The position numbers and the translations under genes were made by a program. A stretch of 64,000 nt of DNA from Alphaproteobacteria bacterium (lineage in GTDB: Bacteria > Pseudomonadota > Alphaproteobacteria > Micavibrionales > Micavibrionaceae): positions 1,608,042 to 1,672,041 of the forward strand of contig JAUHWR010000001.1 of NCBI GenBank assembly GCA_030427385.1, read 5' to 3'. This document shows, in pieces, positions 50,748-58,729 of the stretch. A model generated the notes under the pieces. The model was not told the origin of the DNA. It did no database searches and saw only the letters and a program-made list of their open reading frames with translations. Positions within the stretch are counted from its first letter, which is position 1, and the number at the start of each line of letters is the position of its first letter.

Positions 50748-51508
50748 CTTTTCCAAGGCGCATTGCCGTCATTCCAGATTTTTTCAAGGATATTTTTATC
50801 ATATAGCTTATCCATAGATTGCCAAAAACCATTATGTTCATAGGCGGCAAGCTGTCCATTGCTGGCTGCGTTTTTTAATGGCGCATCTTCCAACATGACA
50901 TCATCCCCCGCAATTTGGTCAAGGAAGGGCGGCTCCATCACCATAAACCCGCCATTAATACGCTTTTCGGATTCCGTTGGTTTTTCTTGAAAACTGGTAA
51001 TTAATCCACCGTGAATATCAAGCGAGCCATAGCGCGCAGGGGGATATACTGCGCTCATGGTAACTAATACGTTATTTTTATGATGACATGCCAATAACTG
51101 ATCCAGATCAATATCGGATACACCATCCCCATATGTCAGGAAAAACGGCTCGTCACCTATATATTGCTTAACGCGTTTTATACGCCCACCTGTCATCGTT
51201 TTTTCGCCGGTATCAACTACAGTCACCTTCCAATCGGGCGCGCTGGAATTATGGGTGGTCATTTCTCCGCTTTGCAAATCAAAAGTAATGTCGGATTTAT
51301 TGCGTTTAAAATTAACAAAGAAATCTTTAATTATGTTCTGCTTATAACCTGCACAAATTATAAATTCTTTTACGCCATATGACGCATAATAGCTCATGAT
51401 ATGCCACAATATCGGCATGCCGCCGATCTCGACCATTGGTTTTGGCTTTAATTCCGTCTCTTCACTCAATCTGGTTCCCAGACCGCCCGCCAAGATCACC
51501 GCCTTCAT
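50741..51508 (-). CDS. rfbF: Glucose-1-phosphate cytidylyltransferase
   Basis: It makes CDP-glucose from CTP and glucose-1-phosphate. It has 255 residues. MKAVILAGGLGTRLSEETEL, LKPKPMVEIGGMPILWHIM, LTYGDGVSDID and the C-terminal GFWQSMDKLYDKNILEKIW are diagnostic of RfbF. It is the first gene of the minus sugar cluster. Confidence 0.97.
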   Translation of the reverse strand: MKAVILAGGLGTRLSEETELKPKPMVEIGGMPILWHIMSYYASYGVKEFIICAGYKQNIIKDFFVNFKRNKSDITFDLQSGEMTTHNSSAPDWKVTVVDTGEKTMTGGRIKRVKQYIGDEPFFLTYGDGVSDIDLDQLLACHHKNNVLVTMSAVYPPARYGSLDIHGGLITSFQEKPTESEKRINGGFMVMEPPFLDQIAGDDVMLEDAPLKNAASNGQLAAYEHNGFWQSMDKLYDKNILEKIWNDGNAPWKRW

Positions 51509-51545
51509 ATTAATTCCTTACTATCAATTAAAAAACCTTCTCTGC

Positions 51546-51581
51546 ACTATAAAGATAAAAGAATCCTGAACAAGAAGTTCA
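51546..51581 (-). promoter_or_regulatory. Predicted promoter of the rfbF sugar operon with an inverted repeat
   Basis: TTGTTC (51568-51573), 16 bases, TATAGT (51546-51551) on the minus strand, about 37 bases before rfbF. The -35 box lies inside an inverted repeat TGAAC-AAGAA-GTTCA (51567-51581) that could be an operator. Confidence 0.5.
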
Positions 51582-51668
51582 TATCTAAAATATTGTTAAT
51601 TGTATGATAATACTAAGTATCGTAGAGATATTTCAAACCTAACTAAAATTGAAACTGATTGTAAATAC

Positions 51669-52565
51669 ATGGGACACGGCCACCACCATCACCACCACAT
51701 TGACCCTTCACAAATTAATGAACGCCGTTTGTGGTGGGCTGTTGCCGCGAATATGTTATTAACATTAGTTCAGGTTATTGGGGGTGTTATATCCGGCTCC
51801 TTATCCCTTGCGGCGGATGCGCTGCATAATTTCAGTGATGCCGCATCTCTATTCATTGCCCTCATTGCCATACGCATTGGGCGTAAACCGGCGGATGAGG
51901 TTAAAACATTTGGCTATAAACGCGCCGAAACGATCGCGGCGCTCATTAATCTCACGGCCCTTATGATGGTTGGGCTATATCTGGTGATAGAGGCCTTCCA
52001 ACGCTTTTTTTACCCTGAACCCATCACCGGATGGATTGTGATTGCCGTTGCGGGGGGCGCGTTATTAATTGACGCTTTTACCGCCCTGCTAACTTACAGC
52101 CAGTCTAAATCCAGTATGAATATGAAGGCCGCCTTCCTACATAACGTGACTGACGCCCTTGCCTCAATCGGCGTGATTATCACCGGAACCTTGATATTAT
52201 TATATGGCTGGGTCTGGACAGATGCGGCCATGACGCTGCTTATTTCCGCCTATGTTCTGTGGCAGGGATTTAGTGAAATGCCAAAAGTCATCCACTTACT
52301 GATGGAAGGCACTCCCGATTCCATTAATATTGATGAAGTTATCACAGTAATGAGCGCGGAAAACGGCGTTGAAAATGTTCATCATGTACATATCTGGCAA
52401 ATTGATGAACATCGTAACGCTCTGGAGGCGCATGTCGTCTTGAGCGATCCAAACGGCATGGATGCGATCAAAGAAAAATTAAAAAACATACTTCATGACC
52501 GCTTTCATATTGAACATTCCACTCTCGAGTTTGAAAAAAACAACTGCGAATCTCACGCGCATTAA
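51669..52565 (+). CDS. Cation diffusion facilitator metal exporter (CzcD/ZitB type)
   Basis: About 298 residues and six transmembrane helices. It has a His-rich N-terminus (GHGHHHHHHID). TM2 carries SLAADALHNFSDAASL and TM5 carries AAFLHNVTDALASIGVI, the HxxxD/DxxxD-type metal site of Zn-like CDF proteins. The C-terminal cytoplasmic domain has HHVHIWQIDEHRNALEAHV. The ORF track starts at a TTG (51600); I use MGHGHH. It converges on mntR with 1 base between stops. Zn is the most likely metal by family; Mn is possible by context. Confidence 0.92.
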   Translation: MGHGHHHHHHIDPSQINERRLWWAVAANMLLTLVQVIGGVISGSLSLAADALHNFSDAASLFIALIAIRIGRKPADEVKTFGYKRAETIAALINLTALMMVGLYLVIEAFQRFFYPEPITGWIVIAVAGGALLIDAFTALLTYSQSKSSMNMKAAFLHNVTDALASIGVIITGTLILLYGWVWTDAAMTLLISAYVLWQGFSEMPKVIHLLMEGTPDSINIDEVITVMSAENGVENVHHVHIWQIDEHRNALEAHVVLSDPNGMDAIKEKLKNILHDRFHIEHSTLEFEKNNCESHAH

Positions 52566-52566
52566 T

Positions 52567-53004
52567 TCACTCTGGCTTTGCTCTGTACGCCTTCATGATC
52601 CGCAATGTCTCCTCACTGATATGATGTTCCATCCCCTCAGAATCAGATTCTGCAGTTTCTTGGCTAACCCCTAATCTGGTTAAAAAATTAACGATAATAT
52701 GATGCCGTTCCTTGCACTTTAACGCCAGTTCCGCGCCTTTTTTGGTTAAAAATATTGAACGATACGGCTTGCTATGAATATAACCCTCTTCTTTTAAACG
52801 CTTTAATATTTTGCTTACCGTCGGATGTGATACACCAAAGCGCTCGGATAAATCGCTCAATCGCGCTTCTTTTTGGGTGACCAATAAGTCTGCAATCAAT
52901 TCCACGTAATCTTCCGCGGTTTCCATCTGATGCGATTCCCGCACCCTTGCAAAACGCTCCGCCTGAATGACCGGCGATACCAATTTAGCTGTTTCCTGAG
53001 ACAT
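52567..53004 (-). CDS. mntR: Manganese-responsive transcriptional regulator MntR
   Basis: A DtxR/MntR-family repressor of 145 residues. The winged HTH is LSERFGVSHPTVSKILKRL, and the dimerisation and metal region ERHHIIVNFLTRLGVSQETAE...EGMEHHISEETL matches proteobacterial MntR. I use the ATG at 53004 behind GGAGAAGG; the ORF track counts a preceding TTG. A candidate MntR box lies just upstream, implying autoregulation. Confidence 0.94.
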   Translation of the reverse strand: MSQETAKLVSPVIQAERFARVRESHQMETAEDYVELIADLLVTQKEARLSDLSERFGVSHPTVSKILKRLKEEGYIHSKPYRSIFLTKKGAELALKCKERHHIIVNFLTRLGVSQETAESDSEGMEHHISEETLRIMKAYRAKPE

Positions 53005-53040
53005 CAAACCTTCTCCACATAAACGTTAAAAACAGTCTAT

Positions 53041-53056
53041 TTTAGCATAAGCTAAA
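53041..53056. promoter_or_regulatory. Candidate MntR box upstream of mntR
   Basis: TTTAGCATAAGCTAAA is an inverted repeat with the TAGC-N4-GCTA core of the E. coli MntR box. On the minus strand it covers an extended -10-like TGCTAAAAT, so bound MntR would block mntR transcription. Confidence 0.72.
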
Positions 53057-53137
53057 TTGACAGAGGTTTTTTTATAGAATCAGTAATCTGAGAACTAAGT
53101 TGATCTTCTTAAATCTTCAACACCTATTACAGCACCT

Positions 53138-54340
53138 TCATTCTGTGAATTTTCTATACGCGCCAATATATGACGCCGCGCTCCATGCCTGAAACGCCTT
53201 ACCCATGGGACGTCCGGTGAGGCCGTGACCCCATTCATTAAACTCCCACTCATGTCTCATTCCCTGTTGACAGAACAAGGCCAATGATTCAATCGCTTTT
53301 TCGGCTTCATCTCTTTTTCCTATTTGTAACAGATAGCGAACCCACAATCCGCCCGCCAACGGCCAGATTCCGCCATTATGATAGTGATGGGGAATGTTAT
53401 GCACTTTCACAAGCTGGTAATTCCGCCACATCGGATCGCCGGGGAAAATAGCGGGGTATAAAACCTGTATCGGATATGGCTCGGCGATGCCGGTTTGCTT
53501 AATGTAAAAATAGGTCGTTTCTCTTTGTTCATCATCCACAACGTCAAAGATTCCGGCCAATAAGTTGGCATAAACATCACAACGCCACCCGTAAGAATGC
53601 GGCCCGGTCTGTTCGATCAAATACGGTGTGTGCACCAGATTAAATTGTGAAAAGGCATGCGGCGGGCGATGTTCGGCAATATTTGTTTCATTCGGCAAAT
53701 AATTAAACAAGATCCGGCTTTTTATATTCTCTGCTTTTGTGCGTAGCGCCGAACCGTCTTCGCCCATTTCATCTTTTAATTTTGCAAAAGCTAATGTCAT
53801 CACATACCACAAGACATCATCGTAAAGTACGTTATATGAGCGATATACCAGATCCGCCCAATCCGATGATTCCGGCATTTCCAGTAAACCGCAATTATTA
53901 CTGTCATGCGCGGCAATCCAATGGTAAGTCGCCTCAAGCTTTTTGTAATATTTATGGAGGAAATCTTTATCTTTCGTGTGCTCAATATAGCGCTGCGCTG
54001 CAATCACCACCAGCATGGCACCATCAAGGGCGCAAATATTGGAAACCCCGCCATATTCAATTTCCTCATTGTTCACATAAACATAATTCGGTAATACACC
54101 GGTATTAGTTTGCGCGCCCAATAATGTTTCTAAAGATAATTTAGAAGCTTCAATTAATTTCGGATCATTCAAAGGAAGCGTCCAAATTGTGGTCAGGGAA
54201 CTATCACGCGCCCAAATACAACAATAATTGGTGTGCAACTCATAATCATGCGACAGACTACAGGCCGAAAATCCTTTATGTGTAATACAAAGGTGGAGCG
54301 CTTCTATGGCCTTCTCAAAGGCTTTATCAATTATATTCAT
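53138..54340 (-). CDS. Six-hairpin glycosidase, neutral invertase (GH100)-like
   Basis: A 400-residue cytoplasmic-looking (alpha/alpha)6 glycosidase. The segments CIWARDSSLTTIW, GVLPNYVYVN, PESSDWADL, HYHNGGIWPLAGGLWVRYLL and EWGHGLTGRPMGKAFQAWSAA fit GH100 neutral invertases or the related amylo-alpha-1,6-glucosidase-type enzymes. Acidic residues in ESSDWAD and HEWEFNEW are candidate catalytic positions. It has no signal peptide. The substrate, perhaps sucrose or an alpha-glucoside such as glucosylglycerate, cannot be fixed from sequence alone. Confidence 0.7.
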   Translation of the reverse strand: MNIIDKAFEKAIEALHLCITHKGFSACSLSHDYELHTNYCCIWARDSSLTTIWTLPLNDPKLIEASKLSLETLLGAQTNTGVLPNYVYVNNEEIEYGGVSNICALDGAMLVVIAAQRYIEHTKDKDFLHKYYKKLEATYHWIAAHDSNNCGLLEMPESSDWADLVYRSYNVLYDDVLWYVMTLAFAKLKDEMGEDGSALRTKAENIKSRILFNYLPNETNIAEHRPPHAFSQFNLVHTPYLIEQTGPHSYGWRCDVYANLLAGIFDVVDDEQRETTYFYIKQTGIAEPYPIQVLYPAIFPGDPMWRNYQLVKVHNIPHHYHNGGIWPLAGGLWVRYLLQIGKRDEAEKAIESLALFCQQGMRHEWEFNEWGHGLTGRPMGKAFQAWSAASYIGAYRKFTE

Positions 54341-54477
54341 ATCATCATTCAGTTATGGATGTTCATCTGGCTTTAAAAAAACATAATCCATAAAATAATG
54401 CAATTTAGTAATGAAAGATTACGGAGGGGACTTCCCTGTATAATTTATGATCCCTGCTAATATAGGTGCTGAAATAA

Positions 54478-55056
54478 TTATTCTTCTTTTTTAAAATTTA
54501 AAATATTTTCTAAAACAACATATTTTGCTTTTTGGCCTTTAACAAAAAAAACTGCGTTTGAACGTTTAATACAGCGCTCATGCCCAAAATTTATGTCAGC
54601 CAAAAAATCTATTTTCTGATTATTTACAGAAAGTTTTAATAAGGTAGAGTTGAATTTTCCCTCGTAGAAACGTATGCCATAACTGTTATATACAAAGCTT
54701 TCAACCAATGTTTTATCTTTAATAAAAATATAAGCACCCAAAAAAGTAGGCCATAATATAAACGGTAAATTATTTTCTACTACTTCCTGATAATCCCCAT
54801 ATTTTTCTAATGCCTCAATTTGATTGTAAAAAAATTCATCAGAAAGGTAACGATGAACAGCGCAAACTGCATCCCATTCTGTCGTAACAACGTCTCTGAC
54901 AAGTACATAATTATATGGTGTTTTATTAAATTTCTTCTCAATTATTTCAATAAATTCCTTCTCTTTTAAAGGAATGTAGAACATAGAATACAAAACGGAT
55001 CCTACAATAAATAAACCAACCGTCAGAAAAATAGATTTTAGGATTTTTTCTATCAT
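54478..55056 (-). CDS. Uncharacterised membrane-anchored protein
   Basis: About 192 residues with one N-terminal transmembrane helix (ILKSIFLTVGLFIVGSVLYSMF) and a periplasmic or cytoplasmic domain of about 150 residues. I use MIEKIL at 55056, which gives a normal helix start, over 55086. It contains two conserved-looking Cys (DAVCAVHRYL, HERCIKRSNAV). It is strongly AT-rich and rich in Lys, Asn and Phe, unlike the neighbouring glycosidase, so probably acquired. It lies outside the att repeats of the tRNA-Gly element. Confidence 0.65.
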   Translation of the reverse strand: MIEKILKSIFLTVGLFIVGSVLYSMFYIPLKEKEFIEIIEKKFNKTPYNYVLVRDVVTTEWDAVCAVHRYLSDEFFYNQIEALEKYGDYQEVVENNLPFILWPTFLGAYIFIKDKTLVESFVYNSYGIRFYEGKFNSTLLKLSVNNQKIDFLADINFGHERCIKRSNAVFFVKGQKAKYVVLENILNFKKEE

Positions 55057-55136
55057 TTTTTCTCTTGTTTTAATTGGCACAAGCATCCTTAACGTTCGTG
55101 TTTCTCAAATACTTTTTTAAATTTTTTTTCATGAGT

Positions 55137-55319
55137 TCACACTCTGTTTCTGTTAACTATTTTAAATTCTGGCTGATATAAAATAGTTAATAAATATAAA
55201 TCTAGGCCAGTTAAATTTGGTGTAATTTCTGAATTATTCTCATACGAAGATAATATATTAAAAGGAAATTGAGGTAATACATCATTAATTCCTAAAGATA
55301 TTAATACGGACTTATCCAC
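55137..55319 (-). pseudogene. Probable remnant of a DUF2927-like exported protein
   Basis: A 60-codon open frame from a GTG that is preceded at once by an in-frame TGA. It reads SLGINDVLPQFPFNILSSYE...LTGLDLYLLTILYQPEFK. The pattern of a LG..ND start, a short gap, and LT.LD..LL..LY.P at the end resembles the C-terminus of DUF2927-family exported proteins. No upstream domain, signal peptide or ribosome-binding site is present. It looks like a leftover tail next to the element's left end. Confidence 0.4.
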
Positions 55320-55464
55320 TCAATATTTTCGCCAAGCATAATTATTAACTTTCTTCTCTCTATTTTTTTGCATTTTTTTAATGCTAGCGACAAACAAAAT
55401 AGCTTAGCCTTTATGCTACAGAACAGTTTTTTTCAATTAAGAGGATAAGTTATTAATAAATGGA

Positions 55465-55477
55465 GAGTGAAGGGATT
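55465..55477. repeat. Left attachment-site repeat of the tRNA-Gly element
   Basis: GAGTGAAGGGATT in the context TGGAGAGTGAAGGGATTAAG matches the tRNA-Gly 3' region (TGGAGCGAGTGAAGGGATTC) apart from two missing bases. It marks the far end of the insertion. Confidence 0.82.
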
Positions 55478-55535
55478 AAGTTAATCACTATAAGACATTG
55501 ATAGTAATTATTTATACCTAATTATAACTACTAAC

Positions 55536-55557
55536 ATACCCCCATTTATACCCCCAA
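55536..55557. repeat. ATACCCCCA repeats at the element's left end
   Basis: Two direct copies, ATACCCCCA (55536-55544) and ATACCCCCAA (55548-55557), about 60-80 bases inside the left att site. The same word, in inverted orientation, recurs inside the right end. Arm-type sites for the integrase or an AlpA-type factor are the likely meaning. Confidence 0.6.
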
Positions 55558-55611
55558 GTGTAATTAAAATATCAAAAGTAGATTTTTGAAAATTAAATTA
55601 AACTTAATATG

Positions 55612-56985
55612 CTAGGTTAGTAACCAGTTTTTAATAGCTAAAATTTCAGCATGGCTTTCTGGCATATCTTCCAATAAGGAATCTATTCTTGAAATAACAT
55701 CTTTTATAGTACGACCTGTTGAAACACCATCAAGACCATGCCGCCTATTATTTACCCACTTCCTAAGTTTGTCTCTAATATCACTTTCAAGAGCCATTTG
55801 GTTTTCTAGAAATACAAGCCTCTGGGCTATTTCCTTGTACCGCTCATCCTTAAATAAGGTGATCGTTTCTATTTTTTTATCAATATCTCCTGAGTGAAAT
55901 TCTTTCATTAATTTTTGATCCGATATGTTTGGAAACCCTTCAAATATTCGTTCTTCAAGAACTTTTTTCTTCTCTTCCCTTGCGAAACGAAGTTTTAAGG
56001 CACAGGCAACATTCTTATGAAACTGACCTGCATTATTTACTCGATCTGCTCTTTTCTGAATTTCGGAAAGCGCTAATTTGAATTTATGTTCTGGATTTCT
56101 TAAGTGCTCTAATTTAATTATAGCAGGCATTTTATTAGTATAGATTATTCTAATCGCTTTCTTAGAGCTATTCATTACCTTAACTATTTCATTTACAGAT
56201 AAATCAAAATACTCTTCTGGATCATATGTTAAATCAAAAACTGAAATAAGTGAAGAAACAGTATCTGGAGCACAACATCCAACAATCGCTCGCACCGAAG
56301 AGCTTCCACCAAAGTATTCTATAAGACAATTAACCTTATTGTTGTTAATCATCTGATTAACCTTTGACTTATCAACTAAAGGAATAAGTGTTTCCCAAAT
56401 ATCAGGAGCACGCTTCCTTACTAAATTAGCCATATATATGGTAGCCTGAACATCGCCTAAAGCATCATGGGCACTTTCATGCGCGAAACCATTTGCAGGT
56501 GCCAATACATCTAGCTTTAACGTTGGCATACCTCTGTTATTTTTTGGGATATTAATCACGTCTGGCCTCAATGTAGATGCTGCCTGTATGAATCTTAAAA
56601 CATCACCACGTTGATTACCATTTGTATTAGTTAAAAATGTAGGGTGTAATGTTTGGTAGAAAGCTTGACGAAGCAATAGTTCATCAAAATTTATTGTATT
56701 GTATCCAAGGAAAACAGCTGGTGACCAATCGTTTAAGACCTTTACTATTTTCTGCATAAACTGGTAATGAGAAACTAAGTGTGGATCATTGAGCATATCG
56801 GGGCTAATACGAGTAACTAAGAGAGCTTCGGGGGCTGGTATTATGTGAGGCTGTATCCTGCATCTTATTTCAATACGATCCAATTCAATAAACTCAGCAT
56901 CAGTCAAAATTGCTGCAAATTGTAAAATTTGATCAAACGTAGTGTCTAGGCCAGTTGTTTCTGTATCATAAAATATATAATTCAT
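55612..56985 (-). CDS. Exonuclease I (SbcB)-like DEDD exonuclease encoded next to the reverse transcriptase
   Basis: A 457-residue homologue of ExoI, which degrades single-stranded DNA 3' to 5'. The DEDDh core is intact: YDTETTGLDTTFDQILQFAA (Asp and Glu near residues 7-9), FLGYNTINFDELLLRQAFY (near 95-112) and ESAHDALGDVQATIYMANLV (His and Asp near 172-179). The SbcB-specific segments ITPD-like RISPDML, TLRPDVINIP and LKLDVLAPANG are present, as is a divergent C-terminal half of normal length. It lies 34 bases downstream of the RT gene on the same strand, so it is very probably co-transcribed. It is too diverged and misplaced to be the chromosomal sbcB. Confidence 0.88.
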   Translation of the reverse strand: MNYIFYDTETTGLDTTFDQILQFAAILTDAEFIELDRIEIRCRIQPHIIPAPEALLVTRISPDMLNDPHLVSHYQFMQKIVKVLNDWSPAVFLGYNTINFDELLLRQAFYQTLHPTFLTNTNGNQRGDVLRFIQAASTLRPDVINIPKNNRGMPTLKLDVLAPANGFAHESAHDALGDVQATIYMANLVRKRAPDIWETLIPLVDKSKVNQMINNNKVNCLIEYFGGSSSVRAIVGCCAPDTVSSLISVFDLTYDPEEYFDLSVNEIVKVMNSSKKAIRIIYTNKMPAIIKLEHLRNPEHKFKLALSEIQKRADRVNNAGQFHKNVACALKLRFAREEKKKVLEERIFEGFPNISDQKLMKEFHSGDIDKKIETITLFKDERYKEIAQRLVFLENQMALESDIRDKLRKWVNNRRHGLDGVSTGRTIKDVISRIDSLLEDMPESHAEILAIKNWLLT

Positions 56986-57019
56986 CTTTTATCCGAAAAG
57001 CATTACTAGATATATTCAA

Positions 57020-58603
57020 TTAATAATAAGATATGTAATTGGGAGGCTCAACTTTCTCTAAACCGAATGTGAAATAATATTTTCTTGCTGCCCGCCACCC
57101 TCTAACAAAACTAGGCAAGCCTGCCTCTGGCTCACTTTTACCCCTCCAAGCTTTCATATCAAGCCATGTACCTAATATTAAATGTTCTTGATCTGGCTTT
57201 ATTCCTTGAAGACTATACTTGTTTTTTAAAATAATAGCCCTCTTATGCATCGCACGTTTAATGGAATTTGCAAGCCAACCGTCTAAATCAACAAATTGTT
57301 CGCGTTGTTCTATAAGAGCATAAAAACCCATTAATCCTCGCATTTGCTTTAGTTTTTTCCCCTCGCGTAAATAGAGTTGAATATCTTCTTCATCCAATCC
57401 CCCATATAGGTATTTTCTTATTTCAGTAATAAGCCCTAGCAAATCCCAATCATAGTCAGGGGTAACACCATTTCTTTGCCTAGAGAAACCGTATTTTTTT
57501 GGATAGTGGATTAAATATATGTGAATTAGTCGAGATATTTTGGCTTTAACTCGCTTCATTACGCTTTCTGGGATAGACGTTCCGTCCTTTGAGAAACTAT
57601 ATCCAAGATAATTAAGAGTCTCATAGTTTCTCATTTCTGATTTGTGTTTTGAAATAATTGCAACACCTTCAGATTTTTTTTCATTAATCTTGATACCACT
57701 AGCCTTACAGTGCTCAATAAAACAATTCTCAACTTTTTGTGCATCTTCATAATTAGAACAAACGGCAGTTACATCATCTGCATATCTTACAAATTTACCT
57801 GCGCATCGCTCTAATGATCTATCTAAATTATCACTGGCTAAATTTGCCAACAAAAGTGAAATTGATGAACCTTGAGGAGTACCTATTACACGCCTCTTAA
57901 AATCATTTGCGCTATACTGTATTGGCTCTGCATATTGATGATGTAAAAACTCGCCAAAAACGTAACGTTCATGCGGGGTTAAGCTAAGCATATTTTTATC
58001 AGAGATGCATTTCTTTAGGTAACCTGTAGGAATGCTATCAAAATATTTCTCAAAATCAATTTGAACAGCAAATAATTTATCAGTTGTAATATAATTAGAC
58101 AGCGCCAAAACAGCGTCAAAAATATTCTTATTCGGATGATACGCATAAGAAAATGAAGAAAGGCGCTTTAAATTACGCGCTCTAGATCGCTTCATCATGA
58201 TATTTGCTAGGGCTGCATCAGGTATGGAAAAAGCCATAATACTTCTGTAACCACCAGCAGGCTTAGGGATTAAAAAATTTTGCGCGGGTACAGGTTTATA
58301 GTCTTCAGATAGCACCTTCTGCCATATAGTTTTTGATAGAAAATTTGCGTTTCTTGCACAATGTTTTGGTTCAAAAAGTGGCATTACGGCTTGTCTGGAC
58401 TTGTTTTTAACGGGCTCTCCAGCTTTTAAACCTGTTCTTTTAGAATATTTATTTCTATATTCTTTGTCCTTAGACTCTGACTGCGCTGTTCTTAAAAGAA
58501 TGCGCTTTGATAGTCTCTTGATCTCATTTTTTAAGGCTGTTTGCATAGTTCGACGAGGAGCCTTTAAAGTAAGGGTTTCTGCGTTGCATTTAAAATGTCG
58601 CAT
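57020..58603 (-). CDS. Reverse transcriptase, candidate defence-associated (UG/DRT-like)
   Basis: A 527-residue RNA-directed DNA polymerase. Fingers and palm motifs in order: PKPAGGYRSIMAFSIPDAAL, motif A VQIDFEKYFDSIP (near 180), motif B IGTPQGSSISLLLANLASD (near 244), motif C VRYADDVTAVC (YADD, near 273), motif D INEKKSEGVA and motif E YLGYSFSKDG. A thumb and a C-terminal extension of about 180 residues with no intron maturase or HNH motif follow. A basic N-terminal region of about 100 residues precedes the palm. It is too long for a typical retron RT and has no retron VTG motif that I can see. The start may be 58603 or 58546. A structured-RNA candidate lies directly upstream. Confidence 0.88.
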   Translation of the reverse strand: MRHFKCNAETLTLKAPRRTMQTALKNEIKRLSKRILLRTAQSESKDKEYRNKYSKRTGLKAGEPVKNKSRQAVMPLFEPKHCARNANFLSKTIWQKVLSEDYKPVPAQNFLIPKPAGGYRSIMAFSIPDAALANIMMKRSRARNLKRLSSFSYAYHPNKNIFDAVLALSNYITTDKLFAVQIDFEKYFDSIPTGYLKKCISDKNMLSLTPHERYVFGEFLHHQYAEPIQYSANDFKRRVIGTPQGSSISLLLANLASDNLDRSLERCAGKFVRYADDVTAVCSNYEDAQKVENCFIEHCKASGIKINEKKSEGVAIISKHKSEMRNYETLNYLGYSFSKDGTSIPESVMKRVKAKISRLIHIYLIHYPKKYGFSRQRNGVTPDYDWDLLGLITEIRKYLYGGLDEEDIQLYLREGKKLKQMRGLMGFYALIEQREQFVDLDGWLANSIKRAMHKRAIILKNKYSLQGIKPDQEHLILGTWLDMKAWRGKSEPEAGLPSFVRGWRAARKYYFTFGLEKVEPPNYISYY

Positions 58604-58690
58604 ACCAGATTAGCATTTCAGCGTCACCGTTCTTAAGGGCTTCCGCCCTTGGTATTTTCGACCCCTCGCCTAAGCTACTACGCTGTAATT
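58604..58690 (-). ncRNA. Candidate structured RNA upstream of the reverse transcriptase
   Basis: The 126-bp recombinase-RT gap is not coding and folds well on the minus strand. CAGCGT (58685-58680) pairs with ACGCTG (58624-58619) as a closing stem. Inside, ACC and GGT flank a perfect AAGGGC-GGAA-GCCCTT hairpin (58650-58635) with a GNRA-type tetraloop. The predicted start of transcription falls close to the closing stem. It could be the template or cofactor RNA of the RT, or only a 5' leader. Confidence 0.6.
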
Positions 58691-58699
58691 CATACTTAA

Positions 58700-58722
58700 T
58701 CACGCTTCTTTTTTTGTGTCAA
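58700..58722 (-). promoter_or_regulatory. TTGACA -35 box for the RT-exonuclease unit
   Basis: A perfect TTGACA lies at 58717-58722 on the minus strand, 8 bases beyond the recombinase stop. About 17 bases later the -10 is weak (TTAAGT). Expected initiation is near 58685, at the start of the structured RNA. Confidence 0.45.
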
Positions 58723-58729
58723 ACTGTCA

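Larger units (their letters stand above)
55320..55611. other. AT-rich gene-free stretch containing the element's left end
   Basis: I see no gene here. It holds the left att repeat (55465-55477) and two ATACCCCCA repeats (55536-55557). The bases before the att site belong to the host; those after belong to the element. Confidence 0.7.

Noticed and set aside
51600-51668. Upstream TTG start for the CDF exporter
   Set aside because: It would add 23 residues without similarity to the family; the His-rich MGHGHHHHHH start is typical.
57020-58722. Retron interpretation of the RT locus
   Set aside because: The RT is longer than typical retron RTs, the usual retron motif after the palm is not evident, and I found no long msd-like hairpin with a branching G. 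A DRT-like system fits better, but this is not settled.
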